Below are positions 55,927 to 63,759 of a stretch of 64,000 nt of DNA, piece by piece. The number at the start of each line of letters is the position of its first letter. Positions within the stretch are counted from its first letter, which is position 1. The translations under genes and the position numbers were made by a program. Origin of the DNA: Streptomyces rishiriensis. Its GTDB lineage: Bacteria > Actinomycetota > Actinomycetes > Streptomycetales > Streptomycetaceae. The stretch covers positions 1 to 64,000 of the forward strand of contig NZ_BEWA01000023.1 of assembly GCF_003112535.1 (NCBI RefSeq), read 5' to 3'. The notes beneath the pieces were generated by a model, which was not told where the DNA came from, did no database searches, and saw only the letters and a program-made list of their open reading frames with translations.

Positions 55927-57381
55927 ATGTCTACGGGGTCCAGCAGCGTGTCGACGACGTATCTGGAGCTGTCGCAGGACGACGGCGGTGCGCACAAGTT
56001 CTACGAAGTGGCCGTCGACGGCACGGTGGTGACGGTCCGCTACGGGCGGATCGGCGCCTCCGGCCAGGTGCAGACGACGACGTTCCCCACCGCCGACAAG
56101 GCGCGGGCCGCCGCCGCGAAGAAGGTCGGGGAGAAGGTACGCAAGGGATACGCCCCTGCCGTCGCGGGACAGCGCGCCGCGCGCCCGGTGAGCCGCCGTC
56201 AGGTGGCCTCGGCCCCGTCCACCGCACGCGCGGTCGCTCCGGTGCTGTGGCGGTTCCGCACTGGCTCCTCGGCGTTCGGCATCCACGTCGACGACGACCG
56301 CTGCTGGGTCGGCAACCAGGCCGGCGACGTCTACACGCTGGACCACGACGGCGGCGTCCTGGCCCGCTTCACGCTGCCGGACGGCGTGAAGTGCCTGGTC
56401 GCCGACGACTTCTGGATCTACGCCGGCTGTGACGACGGCAAGGTCTACGACCTGTCCTCGAAGCTGCCCTTCGCCGCGTACGACATCACGGCCGACGTGG
56501 ACATCTTCTGGCTGGACATCCACGAGGGGATCCTCAACGTCTCGGACCGGGGCGGCCGGCTCACCGTCATCGACCACGAGGACGAGCATCAGTGGGCCCG
56601 GCGCAGTCAGGGCGAGCACGCGTGGATGGTGCGCGCCGACGACCGGGCCGTCTACCACGGCCACCACCGGGGCGTCACCGCCTACGCGCCCGACGGCGGC
56701 GGCGAGCTCTGGCACACGCCCACCCGGGGCGGCGTCCTGTTCGGCTGGCAGGAGGAGGACGCCGTGTACGCGGGGACCGCGCACCGCGTGGTCCAGCGGC
56801 TGTCGAAGGCCACCGGGGAGGTCGAGGCCACGTACCGCTGCGACAGCGCGGTGTACTCGTGCGCCACCTCGCCGAACGGGCGGTTCGTGTTCGCGGGCGA
56901 CGCCTCGTCGTCCGTCTACTGCTTCGACCGGGACGGCACGCGTCTGTGGAAGCTCGGCACCGGCGGCGGATCCGCCCTGTCGATGCAGTACCGCGACGAA
57001 CGGCTGTACCTGGTGACCACGGACGGCTCGCTGGTGTGCGTGGACGCGAGCGAGTCCGCCGTCGAGGCCGCTCAGCAGGGCACGGTTCCGGTGGCGCGGG
57101 ACGTCAAGCTCGCCGCCGCCCTGCCGACCTACGCGCCCGCCACGGCGGTGAGCGCGGTGGCCACCGTGGCGCAGGCCCCCGCCGGCGCGATCGTCGTCGA
57201 GTGCGTCCAGCGGGCCGGACGCGTGCGGGTGCACGTGGTCTCCGACGGCTACGACGCGTCCTGGAACGTCCAGTTCCCGCGTGAGATACGGCAGCCGGGG
57301 GCGCGCTACGTCGTCGACGCGCTGCATCCGGCGGCCGGTGGCTTCTACCGGGTCCGCGGCGACATCCGGCGACTGCTGTGA
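55927..57381 (+). CDS. WGR-domain beta-propeller protein
   Basis: A 484-residue protein. The N-terminal 75 residues are a WGR domain (YLELSQDDGGAHKFYEVAVD, VTVRYGRIGASGQV, FPTADKARAAAAKKVGEK), a fold that in PARP enzymes binds DNA ends. After a linker comes a PQQ/WD-like beta-propeller (about 100-390) with repeats such as RCWVGNQAGDVYTLDHDGG and FVFAGDASSSVYCFDRDG. A C-terminal beta domain ends VDALHPAAGGFYRVRGDIRRL. There is no signal peptide. A DNA-damage-type promoter lies 57 bp upstream, so a role in sensing or organising repair is a fair inference. GGGGAGGGG precedes the ATG. A 14-bp hairpin terminates it. Confidence 0.85.
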   Translation: MSTGSSSVSTTYLELSQDDGGAHKFYEVAVDGTVVTVRYGRIGASGQVQTTTFPTADKARAAAAKKVGEKVRKGYAPAVAGQRAARPVSRRQVASAPSTARAVAPVLWRFRTGSSAFGIHVDDDRCWVGNQAGDVYTLDHDGGVLARFTLPDGVKCLVADDFWIYAGCDDGKVYDLSSKLPFAAYDITADVDIFWLDIHEGILNVSDRGGRLTVIDHEDEHQWARRSQGEHAWMVRADDRAVYHGHHRGVTAYAPDGGGELWHTPTRGGVLFGWQEEDAVYAGTAHRVVQRLSKATGEVEATYRCDSAVYSCATSPNGRFVFAGDASSSVYCFDRDGTRLWKLGTGGGSALSMQYRDERLYLVTTDGSLVCVDASESAVEAAQQGTVPVARDVKLAAALPTYAPATAVSAVATVAQAPAGAIVVECVQRAGRVRVHVVSDGYDASWNVQFPREIRQPGARYVVDALHPAAGGFYRVRGDIRRLL

Positions 57382-57416
57382 CGGCAGGCCCGGTCGCTCC
57401 GGGGCCGTGCCCGCCG

Positions 57417-57458
57417 CCCGCCGCCGTGCCGGCCCTGGCGGGACGGCACGGCGGCGGG
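57417..57458. terminator. Bidirectional terminator hairpin
   Basis: Perfect 14-bp arms CCCGCCGCCGTGCC (57417-57430) and GGCACGGCGGCGGG (57445-57458) with a 14-base loop, between the WGR gene and the convergent methyltransferase gene. Confidence 0.8.
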
Positions 57459-57488
57459 CCGGTCAGGGGCCTACCGGACGGCGTGCCG

Positions 57489-58298
57489 TCACGGCTTGCG
57501 GCCGAGGCCGCCGTGTTCGCCGACGAGGTCCGGGGCCGGGGAGCCGGCCTCGGGACGCCACAGGGGCACCGAGACGACCCCCGGCTCCAGCAGTTCCAGG
57601 CCGTCGAAGTACGCCGTGATCTCTTCTACGGAGCGCAGGTTGTACGGGACGGCGCCGCTTTCGTTGTAGGCGTCCTGGGCCTGCTCGAAGACCGGGTCGA
57701 TCCCCCGCGAACCGTCGTTGACGGACAGGTAGCTGCCGGACGGCAGCGCGGCCATCAGGTCGGTGACGATGGCGCGGGCCTGCGCGTGATCGGCGACATG
57801 GCCGAGGATGTTGCTGAGGATGAGCGCGGTGGGGCGGCTGAAGTCCAGCGTCTCGGCGGCGGCCGCCAGGATGCGCTTCGGGTCCAGGACGTCGGCGTCG
57901 ACGTAGGCGGTCGCGCCCTCGGGCGTCGAGGTGAGCAGGGCGCGGGCGTGGGCCAGAACCAGGGGGTCGTTGTCGACGTAGACGATCCGCGACTCGGGAG
58001 CGAGCCGCTGGGCGACCTCGTGGGTGTTCTCGGCGGTCGGCAGGCCGGTGCCGACGTCGAGGAACTGGCGTACGCCCGCCTCCGACACCAGATACGTGAT
58101 GTTCCGGCGCAGGAAGGCACGACTGCTGCGGGCGATGGTGACGATGCCGGGGAAGACGGCCGTGTACGCGTCGCCGGCCTCCTCGTCGACGGGGTAGTTG
58201 TCCTTGCCCCCCAGCCAGTAGTTCCAGATGCGGGCCGAGTGCGGCACCGAGGTGTCGATGGGCTGATGCGCCGCTGACGTGGTCTCAGGGTCGGTCAT
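57489..58298 (-). CDS. SAM-dependent methyltransferase, PF04672 type (copy 1)
   Basis: A 269-residue protein of the actinobacterial PF04672 family. Hallmarks are DTSVPHSARIWNYWLGGKDNYPVDEEAGD at the N-terminus, FLDVGTGLPTAENTHEVAQ as the SAM-binding motif I, VYVDNDPLVLAHARALL, LILSNILGHV and a C-terminal EEITAYFDGLELLEPGVVSV. The methyl acceptor of this family is unknown; members abound in Streptomyces, often near XRE/DUF397 genes as here. A close relative lies at 60147-60953. ATG at 58298. Confidence 0.9.
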   Translation of the reverse strand: MTDPETTSAAHQPIDTSVPHSARIWNYWLGGKDNYPVDEEAGDAYTAVFPGIVTIARSSRAFLRRNITYLVSEAGVRQFLDVGTGLPTAENTHEVAQRLAPESRIVYVDNDPLVLAHARALLTSTPEGATAYVDADVLDPKRILAAAAETLDFSRPTALILSNILGHVADHAQARAIVTDLMAALPSGSYLSVNDGSRGIDPVFEQAQDAYNESGAVPYNLRSVEEITAYFDGLELLEPGVVSVPLWRPEAGSPAPDLVGEHGGLGRKP

Positions 58299-58426
58299 GG
58301 TCGTCGTCCGTCTTTCACCGAGGCGTGAGCAGTTCTGGCCACAACTTACGTCCCAACGGCCCGGTTCCGTACATCAGTTCACCTATCCGGTCGCCTCGGA
58401 CGGTCTCCGCGCGTGAACGAACGCGA

Positions 58427-59005
58427 TCAGTGGCCGCCGGAGGGCGGCTCGCAGTCGGTGCCGTCGGGGTAGCCGCCGAAGGCGTCCGCCCGGGTCTTCT
58501 CGCGGTCGATGCCGCCCTCCAGGCACAGAGGGTGGGCGACCACGAGGAAGCTCACCCCGGTCGGGCCGTTCTGGGACGACTGCACGTCCCCGTCGGCGTA
58601 TCCCAGACGGGTGAGTGCGGCGCGCGTGCTCTGCGGGCTGAAGTCGCCGCGCTCGCGCAGCGGTTCGAGCGCCCGCTCGATCCGTCGGGCGGCCGCCAGC
58701 CCGTCGCAGCGGCTCCGGCCGTGCAGCTGGAGGGGAACCCTGAAGCCGTGGTTCTCGGCGTAGTGGTCGGTGGGCGGTGTGGCGGGAGCCGAGGAGGTCG
58801 CACTCGGGGTGGGCGTCGGCGCGGCGCTCTCGCCGGGGCATGGGAAGTCCACCGGCTTGCTCGGCGTCGCCACCGCTGGCCGCGACGGGCTCCCGTCCCC
58901 GGCGTCCTGTCCTGCCCGCTGGGTTCCGCACCCCGCCGCCAACAGGGCCAGCGCGGCCAACAGCGGTGCCGCGCGCAGGATTTCGGGGCGTCCAATCTTC
59001 GTCAT
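58427..59005 (-). CDS. Lipoprotein of unknown function
   Basis: A 192-residue lipoprotein: signal peptide LRAAPLLAALALLAAGC with lipobox LAAGC (Cys 26), a Pro/Ser/Thr spacer to about residue 75, and a folded domain with four Cys (PC, RCDG, PLCLEGG, DCEPP) that could form two disulfides. ARRIERALEPLRERGDFSPQSTRAALTRLGY is helical. I recognise the layout as a common Streptomyces hypothetical but know no function. ATG at 59005. Confidence 0.78.
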   Translation of the reverse strand: MTKIGRPEILRAAPLLAALALLAAGCGTQRAGQDAGDGSPSRPAVATPSKPVDFPCPGESAAPTPTPSATSSAPATPPTDHYAENHGFRVPLQLHGRSRCDGLAAARRIERALEPLRERGDFSPQSTRAALTRLGYADGDVQSSQNGPTGVSFLVVAHPLCLEGGIDREKTRADAFGGYPDGTDCEPPSGGH

Positions 59006-59106
59006 GCCCCGATACTCGCCGGTAAGTGCGCGCCGCGTCATGAGTTCTCGTACTCAGAGGTTCTCGTACTCGGACGAGGCGGCGAGGGGCGAGGCCGAAG
59101 CGGCCG

Positions 59107-60102
59107 TCACCGCACGGTCTCCAGGGCCCGCGCCAGGCGTGAGACGGCGCTCAGCTCCGGCAGACGGCCCAGACAGGCGACGACCTGGCCGCTCGCGAAC
59201 TCGCGCTGTTCCCGCGTCGCCGTCGGATCGATCGCGCACTCGGCCTGGACCCGGACATAGTTCAGGGCCGTCGCGAACAGCGTCGAGAACGACTCCAGCC
59301 CCCGGACGACCGGACCGCCGCCGGCGTCCCGATACGACCGCACCACCCGCCGGGCCCGTTCGGCGTCGAAGTCGTTGCCGCCGGACCACACGTAGACGGC
59401 CTGGGCCAGTTCCCGTCCCGCCGAGACCGGCCCGGCGTTGTCCCAGTCCAGGAGCACCGGGCCGGTCGCGCCGACCAGGACGTTCTGCGGCTGCAGGTCG
59501 AGGTGCGACGTGACGACGTCACCCGCGCCGGACGGGGTGACATGCCGCGCGAGCTCTTTCGCCGACGTCTCGACGAACCGGCCGAGCGCGTCCGACCACG
59601 GCATTCCGCGTCGCCGGACCTCCGCGAGCAGCCGCGCCCAGTCGGCCTCACCGGGGCACTCCTCGTACCAGGGATCGGGTGCCCCGCCCGTGCCCGCCCC
59701 GCCCGTGCCCGTCCCGGCTGTGTGCAGGACGGCCAGCGTGCGGCCGCACCAGCTCAGGATCTCCGGATCGGACGTGTCCGGCCGAGCGCCGTCGATCCAC
59801 TCGTAGACCTTCACCCAGGACCCCTCGGGCCCGGGGGCGGGTTGTGAGACGAAGGCGCCGTGACGGTTGGACAACAGCCGCGGCGAGGCGACCCCCCGCC
59901 TCTCCGCGGCGGTCCGCAGCCCGGACTCCACGAGCACCTGCCCTTCGTCGCACCCGAAGAGCATCTCCTTGACCGCCCAGGAGCATCCCCTCCCGGACAG
60001 TTTCCAGATCTGCCCCAGCGCGCCCCTGGCGACCGGCCGTACCGTCCACGGCCCCTCGCCGAGGTCGTACAGGTCCGCGATGCGAGCGGCCATGGTCTCC
60101 AT
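59107..60102 (-). CDS. Aminoglycoside phosphotransferase-family (APH-like) kinase
   Basis: A 331-residue protein with the protein-kinase-like APH fold. The ATP-binding Lys is in WAVKEML, the catalytic loop is SHLDLQPQNVLVG (HxDxxxxN) and the metal-binding Asp is in VLLDWDNAGPVSAGREL. Most such proteins are not resistance enzymes but phosphorylate small metabolites or unknown hydroxyl substrates; nothing here indicates a drug. ATG at 60102, with a second ATG three codons on. It lies between two PF04672 methyltransferase genes on the same strand. Confidence 0.85.
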   Translation of the reverse strand: METMAARIADLYDLGEGPWTVRPVARGALGQIWKLSGRGCSWAVKEMLFGCDEGQVLVESGLRTAAERRGVASPRLLSNRHGAFVSQPAPGPEGSWVKVYEWIDGARPDTSDPEILSWCGRTLAVLHTAGTGTGGAGTGGAPDPWYEECPGEADWARLLAEVRRRGMPWSDALGRFVETSAKELARHVTPSGAGDVVTSHLDLQPQNVLVGATGPVLLDWDNAGPVSAGRELAQAVYVWSGGNDFDAERARRVVRSYRDAGGGPVVRGLESFSTLFATALNYVRVQAECAIDPTATREQREFASGQVVACLGRLPELSAVSRLARALETVR

Positions 60103-60146
60103 GCGTGCGCCTTCCAGGGTGCGGTGGGGAGGTGTCGGGGAACCGG

Positions 60147-60953
60147 TTACGGCTTGATCCCCACCCCGGTCCAGAGGCTGACCTCGGCGTCCGTGGCCTC
60201 GACGGGGCCGTCCGGACGCCAGCGGTGGCCGACCGTCACGCCGGGGTCGAGCAGCTCAAGTCCGTCGAAGAAGCGGGCGACGTCGTCCCGCGAGCGGAAC
60301 TGCACCGGAGTGCCGGCGCCGGTGTAGATGTCGGTGACCTTCTGCCAGGTCGACGCATCGAAGTCGGGCGTGCAGTGGCTCAGGGCGAGCGCGCTGCCCG
60401 AGGGGACCACGTCCAGCAGACGGGCCACGATGCCGTACGGGTCCTGCGCGTCGGTGACGAAGTGCATCAGGGCGTTGAGGGACAGGGCCACGGGCCGGGT
60501 CAGGTCCAGCACCTCGGCCAGCGCGGGCGCGTCGAGCAGCGCGCCGGGGTCGTTGACGTCCCCGTGGACGTAGGCCGTGCGCCCCTGGGGCGTGCTGCGC
60601 ATCAGGCGCTCGGCGTACTTCAGGACCAGCGGGTCGTTGTCGGCGTACACCACCCGCGCCTCGGGGACCACGGACTGGGCGACCTGGTGCAGGTTCGGCT
60701 CGGTCGGGATGCCGGTGCCGATGTCCAGCCACTGGCGGATGCCGTGCTCGCGGGCCAGGACCCGGGTGGCCCGGTGCATGAACGCGCGGTTCTCGCGGGC
60801 GCACACGAAGATGCCCGGGTAGACGCCCGCGACGGACTCCGCCGCCTGCTCGTCGACCTCGAAGTGGTCCTTGCCACCGAGGTAGTAGTCGTACATCCGG
60901 GCGGAGTGCGGCCTGCTGGTGTCGATGTCCCGTGGGGCGTTCGAGGTGGTCAT
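60147..60953 (-). CDS. SAM-dependent methyltransferase, PF04672 type (copy 2)
   Basis: A 268-residue paralogue of the protein at 57489-58298. It has DTSRPHSARMYDYYLGGKDHFEVDEQAAE, WLDIGTGIPTEPNLHQVAQ, VVYADNDPLVLKYAERLM, LSLNALMHFV and FFDGLELLDPGVTVGHRWRP. The two copies share the family frame but differ through most of the middle, so the duplication is not recent. GAAAGG precedes the ATG at 60953. It ends 44 bp before the APH-like kinase gene and probably shares its transcript. Confidence 0.9.
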   Translation of the reverse strand: MTTSNAPRDIDTSRPHSARMYDYYLGGKDHFEVDEQAAESVAGVYPGIFVCARENRAFMHRATRVLAREHGIRQWLDIGTGIPTEPNLHQVAQSVVPEARVVYADNDPLVLKYAERLMRSTPQGRTAYVHGDVNDPGALLDAPALAEVLDLTRPVALSLNALMHFVTDAQDPYGIVARLLDVVPSGSALALSHCTPDFDASTWQKVTDIYTGAGTPVQFRSRDDVARFFDGLELLDPGVTVGHRWRPDGPVEATDAEVSLWTGVGIKP

Positions 60954-61035
60954 CCTGTGCCTTTCGGTGAGGTGCATGGGGGGTGCCGGGCAGGCCGGAT
61001 CCGGGGACGGGCCGTCCTGTCCGTCCTGCTCGGGT

Positions 61036-61305
61036 TCAGCCGGCCGCCAGATGGTCGGCGAGACCCCGTTTGACGCCCGCGACGAACGCGGCGATCTCCT
61101 CGGGGGTGTAGATCAGCGCGGGCCCGGCCGGGTCGGTCGACTGCCGCAGGGCCACGCGGCCGTCGGCGAGCTGCTTGGTCTGCACGCACTGGCCCCCGTT
61201 CGGCCCGCTCCACGGGGACTCCCAGCCGTGATCGCCCAGGTCGGAGGCGGGCATCCCGTTGTAGACGTCGTGGGCGCGGCCGTCGCCGCCGCCGAAGCCG
61301 GTCAT
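61036..61305 (-). CDS. DUF397 protein
   Basis: An 89-residue DUF397 protein. The domain starts at SDLGDHGWESPWSGPNGGQCVQTKQLADGRVALRQSTDPAGPALIYTPEEIAAFVAGVKRG; the C-terminal block is complete. DUF397 proteins are small partners of WhiJ-like XRE regulators in Streptomyces, probably modulating their DNA binding. It starts at an ATGA overlap with the XRE gene stop, so the two are translated together. Confidence 0.9.
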   Translation of the reverse strand: MTGFGGGDGRAHDVYNGMPASDLGDHGWESPWSGPNGGQCVQTKQLADGRVALRQSTDPAGPALIYTPEEIAAFVAGVKRGLADHLAAG

Positions 61306-62177
61306 GAGTACTCCTTGCGCATACGGTTCAGGAGCGCCCTGCTGTCCGTGTCCGAGGTCAGCAGGGACATGCGGTTGTGGGCCTCCAGATGCGCCGCGAC
61401 GTCGGAGCGCTGGTCCAGGTACACGGCGCCGGAGAGGATCTCGGTGTAGACGATGTCGGGCAGTTCCGGCTCCGCGAACCGGAAGTAGGTGAACGGTGCG
61501 CAGGCGCCGACATGTGCCCCGGCCGTGAACGGCACGATGTCGACGCTGACATGCTCCAGCTCCGACACCTCCAGCAGCCGGTCGATCTGCTCCCGCATCA
61601 CCTCCGGGCCGCCCACCATCCGGTGCAGCACCGTCTCCTCCAGCACCGTCCACAGCGTGGGGGCGTCGGCTCTGTCCAGCAGGCTCTGGCGGCGCAGCCG
61701 CAGATCCACGCGCCGCTGCAGGTCCTCGTCCCGGTCGCTCGGGAAACCGCCGCCGAGGACTGCGCGCGCGTACCGGGGAGTCTGCAGCAGCCCCGTGACG
61801 TAGTGCGGCTCATAGGTGCGCAGGGTCCTGGCCCCGGTCTCCAGACTGACGTAACCGCTGAACCAGCTCGGCAGCACATCACGGTACGGGTGCCACCAGC
61901 CGGGCTCGTTGGCCCGCTCGGCGAGGGCGACGAACTCCTCGATCTCCTGCCGGCCGGCCCCGTAGGTGTCGAGCAGGATCTCCACGTACAGCGGCTTGAG
62001 GCCGACCTCCGCCTTCTCCAGACGGCGGATGGTCAGCGGCTTGACGCGCAGCGCCCTGGCCGCGTCCTCCAGCGACGCGCCCGCGTTCTGGCGCCGTTCC
62101 TGCAGCCGCCGGCCGAGGATCATGCGCAACACGGTGGGCGCACTGCTGCTGCCCGTGCCCGAACGGCCTTCGCTCAC
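61302..62177 (-). CDS. WhiJ-like XRE/DUF5753 transcriptional regulator
   Basis: A 291-residue regulator. The N-terminal helix-turn-helix is LGRRLQERRQNAGASLEDAARAL...IRRLEKAEVG; the DUF5753 domain covers the rest (YEPHYVTGLLQTPRYARAVL, LWTVLEETVLHRMVGGPEVM, VDIVPFTAGAHVGACAPFTYF). It belongs to the family of WhiJ and AbaA-OrfA developmental regulators. GTG at 62177 has CAGGAGG at 7-base spacing. With the DUF397 gene downstream and a HATPase gene divergent, it forms the usual three-part set. Confidence 0.9.
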   Translation of the reverse strand: MSEGRSGTGSSSAPTVLRMILGRRLQERRQNAGASLEDAARALRVKPLTIRRLEKAEVGLKPLYVEILLDTYGAGRQEIEEFVALAERANEPGWWHPYRDVLPSWFSGYVSLETGARTLRTYEPHYVTGLLQTPRYARAVLGGGFPSDRDEDLQRRVDLRLRRQSLLDRADAPTLWTVLEETVLHRMVGGPEVMREQIDRLLEVSELEHVSVDIVPFTAGAHVGACAPFTYFRFAEPELPDIVYTEILSGAVYLDQRSDVAAHLEAHNRMSLLTSDTDSRALLNRMRKEYS

Positions 62178-62492
62178 GCCGTGCCTCCTGAAGGGCTGTC
62201 ACCCTGATGAGTCCGATGGCGCCCTGATGGCGCGACCGGACGGATACCGGCTTGCTGAAATTATCAGGCAGTCGGTTGCAGCTTGAACTCAGGTGCGAGC
62301 ATAGTTACTCACGTGAACCGCGCCGTCGATCTTCAGCGTTCCCCCGTCAAGCTCCTCCATCCACAAAGGAGTTGGGCTGACGAGGCGTTCGCGGCGCAGG
62401 GGTTCGAACGGAACACCCCGTCCTCCTCGGCCCCTTGCTCACCTTCCCCCGCCTTTGGCTGCTGCTCCCGCCCCCCACGGAAGGCGTCCACC
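62178..62492. other. 315-bp divergent intergenic region of the whiJ-like set
   Basis: Contains GATGGCGC direct repeats 11 bp apart (62214-62232 region), a CTGA-N5-TCAG dyad near 62253-62270 and a possible rightward promoter TTGCAG-N18-CATAGT around 62276-62305. The open frame of the HATPase gene extends back to 62283 but this part looks non-coding. Confidence 0.45.
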
Positions 62493-62939
62493 GTGTCCCC
62501 CCACACGACTTCTCCCCAGCCGTTGGACACCTGGAGTCCGGATCGCACGCACTGGCTCGAACTCCCCGCCCACCGTTCCAGCGTCTCGGTGGCCCGCCGC
62601 TCGATGGACGCGCGGCTGACGGCGTGGCGGCTGCCCGGCGAGCTGTGCGCGGACGCCGTCCTGCTCGTGTCCGAGCTGGCCACCAACGCCGTACGGCACG
62701 CGCTCGGCACCCGGTTCCTGTGCGGGGTCGGGCTGCTCGGCGTGGGATGTCTGCGCCTGGAGGTGCACGACCAGGACCGTTCGGGCCGCGTCCTGCCCCG
62801 CTGCGAGCCCGGCCCGGACGACGAGGGCGGACGCGGGCTTCTCCTCGTGGAGCAGCTCGCCCGGACCTGGGGCGTCGACCGTTCGAGACTGACCGGCGGC
62901 AACGCGGTGTGGGCGAACCTGGAGACTCTGACGAACTGA
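62493..62939 (+). CDS. HATPase-domain regulatory protein, RsbW/AbaA-OrfB-like
   Basis: A 148-residue protein with a GHKL ATPase domain. The N box is LVSELATNAVRHALG, the G1/G2 boxes DDEGGRGLLLVEQLARTWG, and the end is GGNAVWANLETL. It resembles serine kinases that sequester sigma factors or STAS proteins, and the ATPase partner found with WhiJ-like/DUF397 pairs. GTG at 62493 with GGAAGG 9 bases upstream is chosen; earlier in-frame starts (GTG 62313, ATG 62283) would add a Pro/Ser/Arg-rich stretch unlike the family. Confidence 0.8.
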   Translation: MSPHTTSPQPLDTWSPDRTHWLELPAHRSSVSVARRSMDARLTAWRLPGELCADAVLLVSELATNAVRHALGTRFLCGVGLLGVGCLRLEVHDQDRSGRVLPRCEPGPDDEGGRGLLLVEQLARTWGVDRSRLTGGNAVWANLETLTN

Positions 62940-63238
62940 GGGCGGAGGTCCGGTGAGGACGGCCCCGCACCGGCGACCGCCGGGTGCCGGGCCTGCCGGG
63001 CCTGGGTGCCTGTGCCCGGAGACCTTCCCGACGGGCGCGGCGCCGACGCTGCCGAGGCCGCCCGGAACGGCGGCACGGCACCGTACGGAGGCGGCCGCCG
63101 GACGCGGAGGACGGCCGGCGCCCCCGTGTGCCGGCCCGCCCCTCCGGCACACGGCAACGACGGACACATCGACGGGCAACGACGGGCATCGACCGGCAGC
63201 GGTCCGTGCGGGCCCGGCCGCAGGCCCCAGGTCGCGCG
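62940..63238. other. 299-bp intergenic region
   Basis: Very GC-rich with many CGGACGG/GCCGGGC runs but no gene, clear terminator or regulatory dyad that I can support. Confidence 0.4.
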
Positions 63239-63562
63239 CTACGCGCCCTTGGGCGCCGCCTGCTGTGCCACCTCGAAGGACCACAGGGTGGAAGCCGATG
63301 CCGCCGGCTTGGGGCGTTCCCCCTCCGCGCCGCCCCCGTGCGCCGCCTTCATCGAGCCTCCGAGCCACGCCTGGAACGACTCCTCGTCCCGCCAGCGCGT
63401 GTAGACGAGGTAGGTGTCGGTGCCCTCGACCGGGCGGAGCAGCTCGAACCACTCGAAACCGTCGGAGTCCCCGACGGCGTCGGCCCGTGCGGCGAACCGC
63501 TTCTCGAGGGTCTCCCGCTGCTCCGCAGGGACGGTCAGTACGTTGATCTTCACTACGCTCAT
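63239..63562 (-). CDS. Antibiotic biosynthesis monooxygenase (ABM) domain protein
   Basis: A 107-residue ABM/DUF-type ferredoxin-like protein. VVKINVLTVPAEQRETLEKRFAARADAV, GFEWFELLRPVEGTDTYLVYTRWRDEESFQAWL and a C-terminal FEVAQQA are the fold's strands and helices. Members include cofactor-free oxygenases and haem-degrading IsdG-like enzymes; the sequence does not tell which. GATGGGGCC precedes the ATG at 63562. It is divergent from the IclR gene. Confidence 0.85.
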   Translation of the reverse strand: MSVVKINVLTVPAEQRETLEKRFAARADAVGDSDGFEWFELLRPVEGTDTYLVYTRWRDEESFQAWLGGSMKAAHGGGAEGERPKPAASASTLWSFEVAQQAAPKGA

Positions 63563-63759
63563 GGCCCCATCCTCCCTCGCCCGGCGTGCGGACCACGGAC
63601 CGCCCCGGCGAGGCCGCCCGGAAGCGCCGCGCCGACCCGGCCACCGGCGTCCCGGCCCCTCGAGCGCGGAGCCCCGCGCTCGCGTCGCCGCAGTGTGCGT
63701 CGCGGCGTGTCCGTCGCTCGGGTGTTGCCTGCGCCGGGCGGTCGGCGCACGCTGTTCGT

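Noticed and set aside
59107..60102. The APH-like kinase as an aminoglycoside resistance gene
   Set aside because: It has only the general fold motifs; such kinases are numerous in Streptomyces and nothing nearby indicates antibiotic synthesis or resistance.
62206..62250. A hammerhead-ribozyme-like stretch: CTGATGA followed by GTCCG ... CGGAC that can pair as stem II
   Set aside because: The invariant GAAA after stem II is GGATA here, and no proper stem III with a GUH cleavage triplet can be drawn, so it is most likely coincidence.
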